From: Comamonadaceae bacterium CG12_big_fil_rev_8_21_14_0_65_59_15
GTDB taxonomy: Bacteria > Pseudomonadota > Gammaproteobacteria > Burkholderiales > Burkholderiaceae_C
NCBI GenBank assembly: GCA_002786915.1
Contig: PCUV01000060.1
Location: forward strand, 128,011-192,010
DNA: 64,000 nucleotides
Direction of reading: 5' to 3'
Below the pieces are notes generated by a model, which searched no databases, was not told the origin of the DNA, and worked only from the letters and a program-made list of their open reading frames with translations. Position numbers and translations under genes: made by a program. This document shows, in pieces, positions 10,403 to 19,778 of this stretch (its first letter is position 1; the number at the start of each line of letters is the position of its first letter).

Positions 10403-11614
10403 ATGAACACACAGGTATCTGGGCGCAGACAACGCGTTGCCATTCTGGGGTCCACCGGTTCGATTGGCGTGAGCACGTTGGAGGTGATGGCACTGCACCC
10501 CGCGCGCTTTGAGGTTTTTGCGCTGGCGGCCGCTACTCAGGTGGACAAAATGCTGGCGCAGTGTGTGCAATTCAAGCCGTCGTATGCCGTCATGGCTGAT
10601 CATGCAGCGGCGCGTGACCTGACCCAAAAATGTAAAGAAAATCGCCTTGTAACACAGGTAATGTCTGGACCAGAAGCTATTGAAGAAATAGCTGCTCACG
10701 GACAGGTGGATGTGGTCATGGCGGCCATTGTGGGTGCCGTGGGGCTGGCATCTTGCCTGGCTGCGGCGCGTGCGGGCAAGCGTCTGCTGCTGGCCAACAA
10801 GGAAGCGCTGGTAGTGGGAGGCGATTTTTTCTTGCGTACGGTGGCAGCGGGGGGCGCCAAGTTGCTGCCGATTGACAGCGAGCACTCGGCCGTATTCCAG
10901 TCTTTGCCAGACGACCCTGCGTGCTGGTCTGAGCAGGTGGACAAAATCATTTTGACCGCCTCAGGCGGGCCGTTTCGCCGACGTGATCCGGCTACGTTTG
11001 GGGACATTACGCCAGACCAGGCGTGCGCCCATCCCAATTGGGTCATGGGGCGCAAGATTTCGGTCGATTCCGCCACCATGATGAACAAGGCGCTTGAGGT
11101 GATCGAGGCGCGTTACCTGTTTGGCCTGCCGCCCGATCGTATCGACGTGGTGATCCATCCGCAAAGCGTCATCCATTCAATGGTGCAGTACCGCGACCAT
11201 TCAGTACTCGCGCAGTTGGGCACGCCCGACATGAAGGTGCCGATTGCGCTGGGCCTGTCGTGGCCGGACCGGGTGACCAGTGGTGCCAGTGCGCTGGATT
11301 TTTCCGCCATGGCCGACCTGAGTTTTGAGTCCATCGCGTCCCATGATCATCCGCGGCGCTTTCCCGGACTCAAGCTGGCGTGGCAGGTGCTGGAGGCCGC
11401 GCCCGGCAGCACGGCTGTGCTCAACGCGGCCAACGAGGTTGCCGTGGCCGCGTTCCTGCGGGGTGATATCCGTTTTGACCAGATTCATGCAGTCAACCTG
11501 GAAACCCTGTCCGCCTTGCAACCGTCGCCACCGGGCTCTTTGCAAGACCTGCTGGCGCTTGATGCTGCTGCGCGCGCTCGGGCGCAACAGACAGTTCGCG
11601 CATTGCAGCGTTAA
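10403..11614 (+). CDS. dxr: 1-deoxy-D-xylulose 5-phosphate reductoisomerase
   Basis: Second step of the MEP isoprenoid pathway, DXP to MEP with NADPH. The protein has 403 residues. The NADPH-binding motif ILGSTGSIGVSTLEV is at the N-terminus; the metal/substrate motifs are DSEHSAVFQSL, TASGGPFR and SVDSATMMNKALE. ATG 10403 has AGGAAAG at 10394-10400; the upstream in-frame TTG 10391 lies in the cdsA stop region and is less likely. An AT-rich stretch at 10624-10697 resembles the dispersed mini-element. Confidence 0.97.
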   Translation: MNTQVSGRRQRVAILGSTGSIGVSTLEVMALHPARFEVFALAAATQVDKMLAQCVQFKPSYAVMADHAAARDLTQKCKENRLVTQVMSGPEAIEEIAAHGQVDVVMAAIVGAVGLASCLAAARAGKRLLLANKEALVVGGDFFLRTVAAGGAKLLPIDSEHSAVFQSLPDDPACWSEQVDKIILTASGGPFRRRDPATFGDITPDQACAHPNWVMGRKISVDSATMMNKALEVIEARYLFGLPPDRIDVVIHPQSVIHSMVQYRDHSVLAQLGTPDMKVPIALGLSWPDRVTSGASALDFSAMADLSFESIASHDHPRRFPGLKLAWQVLEAAPGSTAVLNAANEVAVAAFLRGDIRFDQIHAVNLETLSALQPSPPGSLQDLLALDAAARARAQQTVRALQR

Positions 11615-11626
11615 GCGTCACTGACC

Positions 11627-12985
11627 ATGATGACATTGGGTTCCTTTGTACTGGCGATCGCGCTGTTGATCGCCATTCATGAATACGGTCACTACCGTGT
11701 GGCTTTGGCGTGCGGGGTCAAGGTGTTGCGATTTTCAATTGGTTTTGGCAAGCCGTTATGGCGACGTCAGACCAACGCACAGTCCACCGAATTTGTGTTG
11801 GCCATGTTTCCCCTGGGGGGCTACGTGAAGATGCTCGACGAGCGCGAAGGGCCGGTGGATGCGTCAGAGCGCCACCTGGCGTTCAACACGCAGTCTCTCG
11901 CGCGGCGCGCCGCTATTGTTGCTGCCGGGCCGCTGGCTAACCTGCTGCTGGCGGTGGTTTTGTACGCGGTGGTGAGCTGGTTCGGGGTGGAACTGCCGCA
12001 AGCGGTATTGAGCCGACCCAGTGCCACCTCGCTTGCCGCCCAAGCTGGTTTGACCGGCGGTGAGCGCGTGTTGCGCATGGCTGCAGCAGATGAAGAGATG
12101 CAGGATGTTCGTTCTTTTGAAGACGTGCGTTGGCAACTCACCAAGGCGGCGATCAGCGCGCAGGATGTGTTGCTGGAAGTGGCGACACCTTACGACGCAG
12201 TGCGTGAGGTAACGCTGGCCTTGTCAAACCTGGGCGCGACCGAGGTGGACGCTGCGTTGTTTTCTCGCATCGGCATCAGCGTGCCGTTTTCGCGCGCACT
12301 CATTGGGGAGGTGTTGCCAGACGGTGCGGCCGCGCAAGCCGGCTTGCAGCCAGGAGACGAAGTCTTGCGCGTAGAGCAAACCAATATCGTGGATGGCCAG
12401 CATTTGCGTCAGCTGATTCGCGCTTCGGTACTTTCTGATAGCGCAGCGGCGCAGCATTGGTGGATTTTGCGCCAAGGTCGTGAAATGGAACTACAGGTGC
12501 GACCCCAAGTGGCGTTGCAATCAGGACAGACTGTTGGGCGTATTGGCGCCTATGTGGGCGCCGAGCCAGCCAAGGTGCTGGTGCGTTACGGGCCAATCGA
12601 AGGCGCGGTGCGTGGCGTTACCCAAACCTGGGACATGGCTGGGCTCACGCTGACGATGATGGGCAAGATGTTGTTGGGGCAGGCGTCGGTCAAAAACATC
12701 AGTGGGCCGCTGACGATTGCAGAATTTGCTGGTAAATCTGCCGACCTGGGGATAACGCAGTACCTGGTTTTTTTGGCACTCATCAGCGTCAGCTTGGGTG
12801 TGCTCAATTTGCTGCCGGTGCCGGTGCTCGACGGCGGCCACCTGATGTATTATCTTTGGGAGGCCGCAACTGGCAAGCAGGTGCCAGAGCGCTGGGTGGA
12901 GCGTTTGCAGCAAGGTGGCATGGCGGTGCTGATGGTCCTGATGTCCATCGCTCTGGTCAACGACATCACCCGACTGTTCAGTTAA
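11627..12985 (+). CDS. rseP: RseP site-2 intramembrane zinc metalloprotease
   Basis: Inner-membrane protease that cleaves anti-sigma factors (RseA type) in the envelope stress response. The 452-residue protein has the zinc motif HEYGH at residues 18-22 in the first membrane helix, two PDZ-like domains in the middle, and the C-terminal NLLPVPVLDGGHL motif carrying the third ligand. ATG 11630 is an alternative start. It precedes bamA, whose expression is usually part of the same envelope response. Confidence 0.95.
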   Translation: MMTLGSFVLAIALLIAIHEYGHYRVALACGVKVLRFSIGFGKPLWRRQTNAQSTEFVLAMFPLGGYVKMLDEREGPVDASERHLAFNTQSLARRAAIVAAGPLANLLLAVVLYAVVSWFGVELPQAVLSRPSATSLAAQAGLTGGERVLRMAAADEEMQDVRSFEDVRWQLTKAAISAQDVLLEVATPYDAVREVTLALSNLGATEVDAALFSRIGISVPFSRALIGEVLPDGAAAQAGLQPGDEVLRVEQTNIVDGQHLRQLIRASVLSDSAAAQHWWILRQGREMELQVRPQVALQSGQTVGRIGAYVGAEPAKVLVRYGPIEGAVRGVTQTWDMAGLTLTMMGKMLLGQASVKNISGPLTIAEFAGKSADLGITQYLVFLALISVSLGVLNLLPVPVLDGGHLMYYLWEAATGKQVPERWVERLQQGGMAVLMVLMSIALVNDITRLFS

Positions 12986-13015
12986 TGCCCAAGGCTTTGC
13001 TTACTTTTTAATCTC

Positions 13016-15322
13016 ATGATGAATTTCAAATCTTGTCGTTCTGGTGCCGTGTTGGGGATTGTTGGTTTGTTGTTGTGTGCTCAATCGGCTTGGGCGGTGG
13101 ACCCGTTTACCGTGCGCGACATCCGCGTGGAGGGCTTGCAACGGGTTGAACCGGGTACGGTGTTTGTGTCCATTCCGGTACATGTGGGCGAACAGTACAA
13201 CGACGACAAGGCCGCTGCCTCGATTCGTGCGTTGTATGCCCTAGGCCTGTTCAAGGATGTGCGCATCGAGGTCAACGGTGACGTGCTGGTGGTGGTGGTG
13301 CAAGAGCGCCCTACGGTGGCTACAGTCGAGTTTGCAGGCATCAAGGAATTTGACAAAGACGTTTTGCTCAAGTCGTTGCGTGACATCGGTCTGGCCAACG
13401 GACGCCCGTTTGACAAGGCGCAACTCGACCGCGCCGAACAGGAGCTCAAGCGCCAGTATATCAACCGAAGTCTGTATGCAGCGCAGGTTGTCACCACGGT
13501 GACGCCGATTGAGCGCAACCAGGTCAACCTGACTTTTACCGTCACTGAGGGCGAGCCTGCCAAGATCAGCGACATCCGCATCATCGGCAGCAAGGCGTTC
13601 GGCGAATCGACACTGCGCGATCTTTTTGACCTGGACACAGGTGGCTGGATGAGCTGGTACACCAAGTCCAATCGGTATTCGCGCGCCAAGCTCAACGCCG
13701 ACATCGAAACGCTGCGCTCGTACTATCTGACGCGTGGCTACCTGGAGTTTCGTGTCGATTCCACCCAGGTCACGATGGACACCAATAAGACCGATATCGG
13801 CATCACCATCAACATCACCGAAGGTGCGCGCTTTGTTGTCAGCTCGGTCAAGCTCGCTGGCAATTACCTGGGCAAAGACGACGAATTCAAAACCCTTGTC
13901 ACGATCAAGCCGGGTGCGGCCTACAACGCCGACGAGGTAGCGCGCACCAGCAAGGCGTTTACAGACTACTTTGGCAACTTTGGTTATGCGTTTGCGCGGG
14001 TTGAATCGGTGCCCGAGGTGGACCGGGCCAACAACCGGGTGGCTATCACGCTACAGGCCAATCCGTCGCGGCGCGCCTACGTTCGCAAGATCAACGTGAC
14101 GGGCAACACGCGCACGCGCGACGTGGTGGTACGCCGCGAACTTCGGCAAATGGAGGCGTCGTGGTACGACGGCGACAAGATTCGCCGTTCGCGTGACCGG
14201 GTGGACCGCCTGGGCTACTTCTCTGAAGTCTCCGTCGAAACCCAGGAGGTTCCCGGCGCGCCCGACCAGGTTGACCTGACACTCAACGTCGTTGAAAAGC
14301 CCACCGGTAGCCTGAGTCTGGGTGCCGGGTATTCAAGTGGTGACGGTTTGGGTCTGTCGTTTGGCCTGAAGCAGGAAAACGCGTTCGGTTCAGGCAATTC
14401 GCTGGGCATTGAGGTCAACACCAGCAAGATCAACCGGGTGTTGGTGCTCAGCACGACCGACCCCTATTTCACCGAAGACGGCGTGTCGCGCACGTTGGAT
14501 GTGTATCACCGCACCAGCAGCCCGTACCAGGACCAGAGCTATTACAAGCTCATCACGTCAGGCGCGTCGATCCGCTTTGGCGTGCCGTTTACCGAAACCG
14601 ACACCGTGTTTTTTGGCGCGGGCCTGGAGAAGACGACGATCGAACCCGGCACTTTGTTGCCGCTGTCGTACCAGCAATACGCCAACGCGTATGGTTACTC
14701 CAGTACGGCGGTACCGTTCACCTTGGGCTGGGCGCGTGACAGCCGTGACAGTGCGCTGGTGCCCAGCAACGGCAAGTTGCAGCGGGTCAACGCAGAATGG
14801 TCGTTTGCGGGCGACGCGCGCTACCTGCGCACCACCTTGCAGTACCAGCGCTACGTGCCCCTGAGCAAAAAGTACACGCTTGCTGCGAATGCTGAACTGG
14901 GGTTCGGGCAGGCCTCCGGTGACCGTCCATACCCGGTTTTCAAGAGTTTTTATGGCGGTGGTCTGGGGTCCGTGCGCGGCTTTGAGCAAGGCAGTCTGGG
15001 GCCACGCGATGCCAGTGGCACGGTGGTGGGGGGCACGCGCAAGCTCAATGTCAACTTTGAGATGCTTGCACCGTTTCCGGGTGTGGGCAACGACCGCACG
15101 CTGCGCATGTACGGCTTCTGGGATTTGGGCCTAGTCAGCGGAGCGGATCAGGGCCTGCCCGTGCTGAATGCCGATGCCAACAATTTGCGATCGTCGGTGG
15201 GTGTGGGTATCAGTTGGATTTCACCGGTCGGGCCGCTGCGACTGGCGTTTGCCAAGCCGATTCGCAAATTTGGGGACGATAGAATCCAGAGCATGCAATT
15301 TCAAATTGGGACCAGTTTCTGA
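13016..15322 (+). CDS. bamA: Outer membrane protein assembly factor BamA
   Basis: Central subunit of the BAM complex, inserting beta-barrel proteins into the outer membrane. It is 768 residues long. A signal peptide ends at about QSAWA, five POTRA domains follow (starting FTVRDIRVEGLQR), and then a C-terminal 16-stranded barrel ending in the aromatic residue Phe (IGTSF), the BAM recognition end. No strong Shine-Dalgarno is visible before ATG 13016 or 13019. skp overlaps its last bases. Confidence 0.96.
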   Translation: MMNFKSCRSGAVLGIVGLLLCAQSAWAVDPFTVRDIRVEGLQRVEPGTVFVSIPVHVGEQYNDDKAAASIRALYALGLFKDVRIEVNGDVLVVVVQERPTVATVEFAGIKEFDKDVLLKSLRDIGLANGRPFDKAQLDRAEQELKRQYINRSLYAAQVVTTVTPIERNQVNLTFTVTEGEPAKISDIRIIGSKAFGESTLRDLFDLDTGGWMSWYTKSNRYSRAKLNADIETLRSYYLTRGYLEFRVDSTQVTMDTNKTDIGITINITEGARFVVSSVKLAGNYLGKDDEFKTLVTIKPGAAYNADEVARTSKAFTDYFGNFGYAFARVESVPEVDRANNRVAITLQANPSRRAYVRKINVTGNTRTRDVVVRRELRQMEASWYDGDKIRRSRDRVDRLGYFSEVSVETQEVPGAPDQVDLTLNVVEKPTGSLSLGAGYSSGDGLGLSFGLKQENAFGSGNSLGIEVNTSKINRVLVLSTTDPYFTEDGVSRTLDVYHRTSSPYQDQSYYKLITSGASIRFGVPFTETDTVFFGAGLEKTTIEPGTLLPLSYQQYANAYGYSSTAVPFTLGWARDSRDSALVPSNGKLQRVNAEWSFAGDARYLRTTLQYQRYVPLSKKYTLAANAELGFGQASGDRPYPVFKSFYGGGLGSVRGFEQGSLGPRDASGTVVGGTRKLNVNFEMLAPFPGVGNDRTLRMYGFWDLGLVSGADQGLPVLNADANNLRSSVGVGISWISPVGPLRLAFAKPIRKFGDDRIQSMQFQIGTSF

Positions 15323-15834
15323 TGAATACCTTTTTATGTCGTCTGAGCGTTTTGGTTGTGGGTATGTGCTGTGCGGTGGCGGTGCAGGCACAAGCGGTCA
15401 AGATCGGCTTTGTCAGTACTGACCGCGTGATTAAAGAGGCAGCGGTGGCCAAGACCGCACAGACCAAATTGGAGCAGGAGTTTTCCAAGCGTGAAAAAGA
15501 CCTGACCGACTTGGGCAACAGCATCAAGACTGCCGCTGAGAAGCTAGACCGTGACGCGCCCACGTTGCCAGAGGCGCAGCGTGCCAGCCGCCAAAAGCAG
15601 TTGGTCGAGCAGGACCGTGAATTCCAGCGCAAGCGTCGCGAGTTTCAAGAGGATTTGAACGCGCGCAAAAATGAAGAGCTGCAACAGGTCATTCAGCGCG
15701 CCAACAAGGCCATCAAGGACATTGCGGTGGCAGAAAACTACGACATCATTTTTCAGGATGCGGTTTACGTCAACCCCAAGCACGATATCAGCGACAAGGT
15801 GATCAAGGCGCTGAACTTGCCTGCGGGCAAGTAG
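15322..15834 (+). CDS. skp: Skp/OmpH-family periplasmic chaperone
   Basis: Holds unfolded outer membrane proteins in the periplasm for BamA. The 170-residue precursor has a signal peptide (about residues 1-23, ending VQAQA), the conserved KIGFVSTDRVIKE strand, a long basic coiled-coil region in the middle, and the closing YDIIFQDAVYVNP segment. Its start overlaps the bamA stop by one base (TGATG), which indicates translational coupling. Confidence 0.93.
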   Translation: MNTFLCRLSVLVVGMCCAVAVQAQAVKIGFVSTDRVIKEAAVAKTAQTKLEQEFSKREKDLTDLGNSIKTAAEKLDRDAPTLPEAQRASRQKQLVEQDREFQRKRREFQEDLNARKNEELQQVIQRANKAIKDIAVAENYDIIFQDAVYVNPKHDISDKVIKALNLPAGK

Positions 15835-15858
15835 CCGCCGGGCAAAGGCGGGTGGTCG

Positions 15859-16863
15859 GTGACGCTGCGTGTTGGATCGATCGTCACGGCATTGGGGGGG
15901 GAACTCCATGGCGATGCCAACCGCCTGATTGAAGGCCTGGCACCGTTGGAGGGCGCCAACAGCGCCCACCTGAGTTTTCTCAGCCATCCCAAATACCAGC
16001 AACAATTGGCGCGTTCCATAGCAGGATGCGTCATCGTCGGCCCGCAGATGTTGGCGGTGGCGCTGGCTCGGGGGGACTGCATCGTCACAGACGATCCTTA
16101 TCTTTACTTTGCACGTGTGACGCAGCTCTGGAAGAGCCATTTGCCGCAACTTCAGCAGGCGCGTATCCATCCATCTGCGGTGATAGACCCGGGCGCGCAG
16201 GTGCACCCCAATGCGCGCGTTGGCGCACTGTGCGTGGTTGAGGCCGGTGCATGTATTGGTGCCGACACCGTGCTCGCCTCGCGCGTGACCGTGGGCGAAA
16301 ACTGCTGCATTGGCGCACGCTGCATCGTGCATTCTGGCGTGGTGATTGGGGCCGACGGCTTTGGCTTTGCGCCCAACAACGGCACGTGGGAAAAGATTGA
16401 ACAACTCGGTGCCGTGCGCATTGGCGACGACGTTGAAATTGGTGCCAACACCTGCATTGACCGTGGCGCGCTGCAAGATACGGTGATTGAGGACGGTGTC
16501 AAGCTCGACAACCTGATCCAGATTGGCCACAACGTGCGCGTCGGTGCCCACACCGCCATGGCCGGTTGTGCTGGTGTGGCCGGCAGCGCCACCATCGGCG
16601 CGCATTGCACGGTGGGTGGTGGCGCGGTGGTGCTGGGGCATTTGACGCTGGCCGACGGCGTGCACATTTCAGCTGCCTCGGTGGCGACACGCTCGATTCT
16701 CAAGCCAGGCCACTACACCGGCATGTTTCCCATTGACGACAACGCGGTGTGGGAAAAAAATGCTGCCTCAGTCAAACAGCTTTCCAGCTTGCGCGAGCGC
16801 ATTCGTGCGCTGGAGGCACAGGTCAAACAACTTGGGTCAAACTCAAGCACCCAAAAAAGTTAA
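15859..16863 (+). CDS. lpxD: UDP-3-O-(3-hydroxyacyl)glucosamine N-acyltransferase
   Basis: Third step of lipid A synthesis. The 334-residue protein has an N-terminal uridine-binding domain, then a left-handed parallel beta helix of hexapeptide repeats from about residue 105 to 290. The catalytic His is in [11 protein letters not shown]. The C-terminus is a helical acyl-carrier-protein-binding tail. The start is GTG 15859, with no closer ATG. fabZ follows by 10 bases. Confidence 0.95.
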   Translation: MTLRVGSIVTALGGELHGDANRLIEGLAPLEGANSAHLSFLSHPKYQQQLARSIAGCVIVGPQMLAVALARGDCIVTDDPYLYFARVTQLWKSHLPQLQQARIHPSAVIDPGAQVHPNARVGALCVVEAGACIGADTVLASRVTVGENCCIGARCIVHSGVVIGADGFGFAPNNGTWEKIEQLGAVRIGDDVEIGANTCIDRGALQDTVIEDGVKLDNLIQIGHNVRVGAHTAMAGCAGVAGSATIGAHCTVGGGAVVLGHLTLADGVHISAASVATRSILKPGHYTGMFPIDDNAVWEKNAASVKQLSSLRERIRALEAQVKQLGSNSSTQKS

Positions 16864-16873
16864 GGAAAAAAAC

Positions 16874-17311
16874 ATGGATATCTACAAAATTCTCACCAAG
16901 CTACCGCACCGTTATCCGTTTTTGCTGGTGGACCGCGTGCTGGAAATTGACAAGGGCAAGACCATCAAGGCGCTGAAAAACGTCACCATCAACGAGCCTT
17001 TTTTTCAAGGCCATTTCCCCTACCGCCCGGTGATGCCAGGGGTGCTGATGCTCGAAGCACTGGCGCAAGCCGCCGCTTTGCTGGCTTTTGACGCCATGGA
17101 CTCGGCCGCTACCGATGACACCGTGTATTACTTTGCCGGCATGGAAGGCGTGCGCTTCAAGCGTCCGGTGGAGCCCGGCGATCAGTTGATCTTGCATGTG
17201 ACGCTGTTGCGCATGAAAGCAGGCATCTTCAAGTTTCAGGCGCGCGCTGAAGTGGCGGGTGAAGTAGCGGTGGAAGCCGAGCTGACCTGTGCCATCCGCA
17301 AGATTGCTTGA
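16874..17311 (+). CDS. fabZ: 3-hydroxyacyl-ACP dehydratase FabZ
   Basis: Dehydrates beta-hydroxyacyl-ACP in fatty acid elongation and competes with lipid A synthesis for the same substrate. It is 145 residues long. The hot-dog fold signatures are [13 protein letters not shown], the catalytic His region [13 protein letters not shown], and the Glu in [15 protein letters not shown] at 16862-16866 precedes ATG 16874. It lies between lpxD and lpxA. Confidence 0.97.
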   Translation: MDIYKILTKLPHRYPFLLVDRVLEIDKGKTIKALKNVTINEPFFQGHFPYRPVMPGVLMLEALAQAAALLAFDAMDSAATDDTVYYFAGMEGVRFKRPVEPGDQLILHVTLLRMKAGIFKFQARAEVAGEVAVEAELTCAIRKIA

Positions 17312-17321
17312 GGACACGCCC

Positions 17322-18116
17322 TTGAGCACCATCCACGCCACCGCCTTGGTGGACCCCGCCGCCGAGCTGGACAGCACCGTCAGCGTCGGGCCCTACAGCA
17401 TCATCGGGCCACACGTCAAGATCGGTGCGGGTACCTGCATCGGCCCGCATGTGGTGATTGAAGGCCACACCACCATCGGCCGTGACAACCGCATTTTTCA
17501 GTTTGCTTCGTTGGGTGCGATTCCGCAGGACAAGAAATACCACGACGAGCCGTGTGAACTGGTCATCGGCAACCGCAACACCATCCGAGAGTTTTGCACC
17601 TTCAACATCGGCTCGCCCGGGGATGTGGGCGTAACCCGTGTCGGTGACGACAACTGGATCATGGCTTATTGCCATATTGCCCATGATTGCCAGGTTGGCA
17701 ACCAGACTATTTTTGCCAACAACACCCAATTGGCGGGTCACGTGCACGTGGGCGACTGGGCTATTTTTGGCGGCTTTACCGTGGTGCATCAGTTTGTGCA
17801 GATCGGTGCGCACAGCATGACTGCCATGTGCACCTTGCTGTTTGCCGATCTGCCGCCGTTTGTCATGTGTCAGGGGCAACCTGCGGGGGCGCGGTCGATG
17901 AACTTTGAAGGTCTGCGTCGGCGTGGGTTTTCTGCTGAGCGCATCGCTGTGGTGAAAGCTATGCACAAAGCACTGTACCGCGACGATTTGACCTTGCAGG
18001 CGGCTTGCGAGCGCATCGCCCTTCTTGACGAAAACTGCCCAGAGGCTACGCAGGATGTGCAGATGATGCTTTCATTTCTGAAGCAATCTTCGCCGCAGCG
18101 TGGGATTGTTCGGTGA
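17322..18116 (+). CDS. lpxA: UDP-N-acetylglucosamine acyltransferase
   Basis: First step of lipid A synthesis. The 264-residue trimeric beta-helix protein has hexapeptide repeats through residue 190, the catalytic His in [11 protein letters not shown], and a helical C-terminus. TTG 17322 was chosen because GAGGA at 17309-17313 is 8 bases upstream and the protein then begins [12 protein letters not shown], the usual N-terminus. The last 20 residues are AT-richer and resemble the start of the dispersed mini-element. A 416-base repeat-filled gap separates it from lpxB. Confidence 0.94.
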   Translation: MSTIHATALVDPAAELDSTVSVGPYSIIGPHVKIGAGTCIGPHVVIEGHTTIGRDNRIFQFASLGAIPQDKKYHDEPCELVIGNRNTIREFCTFNIGSPGDVGVTRVGDDNWIMAYCHIAHDCQVGNQTIFANNTQLAGHVHVGDWAIFGGFTVVHQFVQIGAHSMTAMCTLLFADLPPFVMCQGQPAGARSMNFEGLRRRGFSAERIAVVKAMHKALYRDDLTLQAACERIALLDENCPEATQDVQMMLSFLKQSSPQRGIVR

Positions 18117-18130
18117 TATCTATGGTGGAG

Positions 18131-18231
18131 GTGCAGGGGTATCTTGTCGTTGCACCCGCTCGGCTGCGTGAGTGTTTGCAGCGATTGCGCGTCAGTGGCG
18201 CGGTGCAGGGACATCTTGTCGTTGAAACCGC
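18131..18231 (+). repeat. 29-nt imperfect direct repeat, 72-bp period
   Basis: Bases 18131-18159 and 18203-18231 match at 25 of 29 positions and share the core ATCTTGTCGTTG. In the first copy the core is flanked by GGTGCA and TGCACC, so it can form a hairpin; the second copy has lost one arm. Confidence 0.6.
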
Positions 18232-18304
18232 GAGACGGGGACTGCGGGCGGCCTCCTCATACGGGGGTACCCGAAATCGTCGGCCCCCCGCACTCCCCAT
18301 CTCG
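18231..18304 (+). repeat. Stem-loop repeat, copy A
   Basis: Outer stem arms at 18231-18253 and 18282-18304 (23 bp, 20 matching). The 28-nt loop at 18254-18281 contains TCCTCAT, an inner hairpin CGGG-GGTA-CCCG, and AAATCGTC. Copies B and C share the loop but have other stem sequences. Confidence 0.75.
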
Positions 18305-18365
18305 CTAGACGGTGATGTCCTCATGCGAATGCTGGGCCAGGTCTGGGCCTGGTCTTGGTCTTGCT

Positions 18366-18386
18366 CCCTCCCCCGCTGGGGGAGGG
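18366..18386. repeat. CCCTCCCCC/GGGGGAGGG hairpin
   Basis: Perfect 9-bp inverted repeat with a 3-nt loop (GCT), followed by a G-rich tail. The same type of hairpin with a G-rich tail is familiar from many beta- and gammaproteobacterial genomes. Confidence 0.6.
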
Positions 18387-18438
18387 CAGGGGTGGGGGCC
18401 TGCATTCAGCCACCGCATTTGCGTCAACAACCACATCG

Positions 18439-18514
18439 GCGCAGCAGTCGGGTGGGCAGCCCCCCGATTTCTGGTACTCCAGCATGAGGGGGGATGCCCA
18501 CCCGGCTGCTGCGC
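18439..18514 (-). repeat. Stem-loop repeat, copy B (inverted)
   Basis: Arms 18439-18465 and 18488-18514 pair over 27 bp with 2 mismatches. The loop, read on the minus strand, is TCATG, the inner hairpin CTGG-AGTA-CCAG, and AAATC, matching copy C. The right arm reaches to within 20 bases of the lpxB start. Confidence 0.75.
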
Positions 18515-18532
18515 GGGGCACAGCCTGGGCGC

Positions 18533-19705
18533 ATGTTCATGCACACCACTGACACCGTCCTCAACGCGGCCCTGGTGGCAGGAGAAACCTCGGGCGACCT
18601 GCTGGCCGGTTTGCTGCTCGACGGCATGAAACAGCGCTGGCCAGACCTGCACAGCGCTGGCATTGGTGGCCCGCAGATGGCCAAGCGGGGTTTTGAAGCC
18701 TGGTGGCCGCACGACAAATTGACGGTTCACGGATTGGGCTGGGACGTTTTGCTGCGCTACCGCGAGATCGTGGGCATCCGCAACCAGCTTAAAACTAGAT
18801 TGCTGGCCAATAAACCGGACGTGTTTATCGGTGTCGATGCGCCTGATTTCAACCTTGACCTGGAAGCCGCATTAAAAGCGCAGGGTGTCAAGACGGTGCA
18901 CTTTGTCTGCCCGTCGGTGTGGGCCTGGCGACCTGAGCGACTGGAAAAAATCAAACGCAGTGTGGACCACGTGCTGTGCCTGTTTCCATTTGAGCCCGCA
19001 CTGCTGGCACAGCACGGCATCGCCGCCACCTACGTGGGGCATCCATTGGCGCAGGTGATTCCCATACACCCGGATCGCGCGCAGGCGCGCGTGCAACTTG
19101 GGCTGCGGCCTGACGCGCCCGTGGTGGCTATCTTGCCAGGCAGCCGGGTGTCTGAGGTGAGGCATTTGGTTGAAGTATTTTTTCAGGCTGCAGCCCTTAT
19201 CCAAAAAGGGCAGCCAGCTACGCAATTCATAGTACCAGCGGTACCCTTGGTCAAACCGCAGATCATGGCCGCCGTACAGGCCAGCGGGCTGGGCCAGGCG
19301 GTGCAGGTGCTGGACGGCCAGTCGCACGCCGCGTTGGCCGCTTGTGACGTGACGCTGATCGCCAGCGGCACTGCCACGCTGGAGGCGGCCTTGTTCAAAC
19401 GCCCGATGGTCATTGCCTACCGCATGGGCGCGCTGTCGTGGCGGCTGATGCGGCGCAAGCGCCTGCAACCCTGGGTGGGTTTGCCCAATATTTTGTGCCG
19501 TGAATTTGTCGTGCCCGAGCTGCTGCAAGACGCCGCAACGCCGAGCGCGCTGGCGCATGAAATTTTGGCCTGGCTTGCCTGCGCGGCCCGGCAGCCTGAG
19601 AAAATACGCCAACTTGAACAACGTTTTAGCGCGCTGCACACCGAGCTCAGGCGCGACACACCCACACTGGCTGTCCATGCGATCGCGCAACTTCTGCAAA
19701 ACTGA
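18533..19705 (+). CDS. lpxB: Lipid-A-disaccharide synthase
   Basis: Glycosyltransferase (GT19) joining UDP-diacylglucosamine and lipid X; peripheral inner-membrane enzyme of 390 residues. LVAGETSGD is near the N-terminus, [13 protein letters not shown] in the middle, LPGSRVSEV follows, and the donor-binding [10 protein letters not shown] is in the C-terminal half. ATG 18533 or 18539 is the likely start. An upstream in-frame ATG at 18494 lies inside the stem-loop repeat and would add a non-homologous N-terminus. An AT-rich stretch at 19171-19235 matches the mini-element. Its stop lies shortly before rnhB. Confidence 0.94.
   Translation: MFMHTTDTVLNAALVAGETSGDLLAGLLLDGMKQRWPDLHSAGIGGPQMAKRGFEAWWPHDKLTVHGLGWDVLLRYREIVGIRNQLKTRLLANKPDVFIGVDAPDFNLDLEAALKAQGVKTVHFVCPSVWAWRPERLEKIKRSVDHVLCLFPFEPALLAQHGIAATYVGHPLAQVIPIHPDRAQARVQLGLRPDAPVVAILPGSRVSEVRHLVEVFFQAAALIQKGQPATQFIVPAVPLVKPQIMAAVQASGLGQAVQVLDGQSHAALAACDVTLIASGTATLEAALFKRPMVIAYRMGALSWRLMRRKRLQPWVGLPNILCREFVVPELLQDAATPSALAHEILAWLACAARQPEKIRQLEQRFSALHTELRRDTPTLAVHAIAQLLQN
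19171..19235 (-). repeat. AT-rich mini-element inside lpxB
   Basis: Read on the minus strand: GTAGCTGGCTGCCC, then GGATAAGGGCTGCAGCCTG and an A-rich end. It matches intergenic copies at the GTAGCTG and ATAAGGGCT blocks. It is read in frame between LPGSR and IVPAV. Confidence 0.6.
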
Positions 19706-19778
19706 CCTGATCGATGCCGCTGACGCGGTGCGCCCCAAGCCGCGTGCGTCGCGTCGGCGCAACCAGCGCCAGGCCAGC

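Larger units (their letters stand above)
18117..18532. other. Repeat-filled spacer between lpxA and lpxB
   Basis: No gene I can support. The 416 bases hold a 29-nt direct repeat (18131 and 18203), stem-loop family copies A (18231-18304) and B (18439-18514, opposite orientation), and a perfect CCCTCCCCC/GGGGGAGGG hairpin (18366-18386). A frame open from 18113 to 18487 has no recognisable protein and is made of these repeats. lpxA and lpxB are usually adjacent or overlapping in proteobacteria, so this is an acquired spacer. Confidence 0.8.

Noticed and set aside
18113..18487. A 124-codon frame between lpxA and lpxB
   Set aside because: It consists of the direct repeat, stem-loop and GC-hairpin sequences and has no recognisable protein.
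18131..18514. A short CRISPR array
   Set aside because: The repeats are too few and unequal, differ in type and orientation, have no regular spacers, and no cas genes are present.
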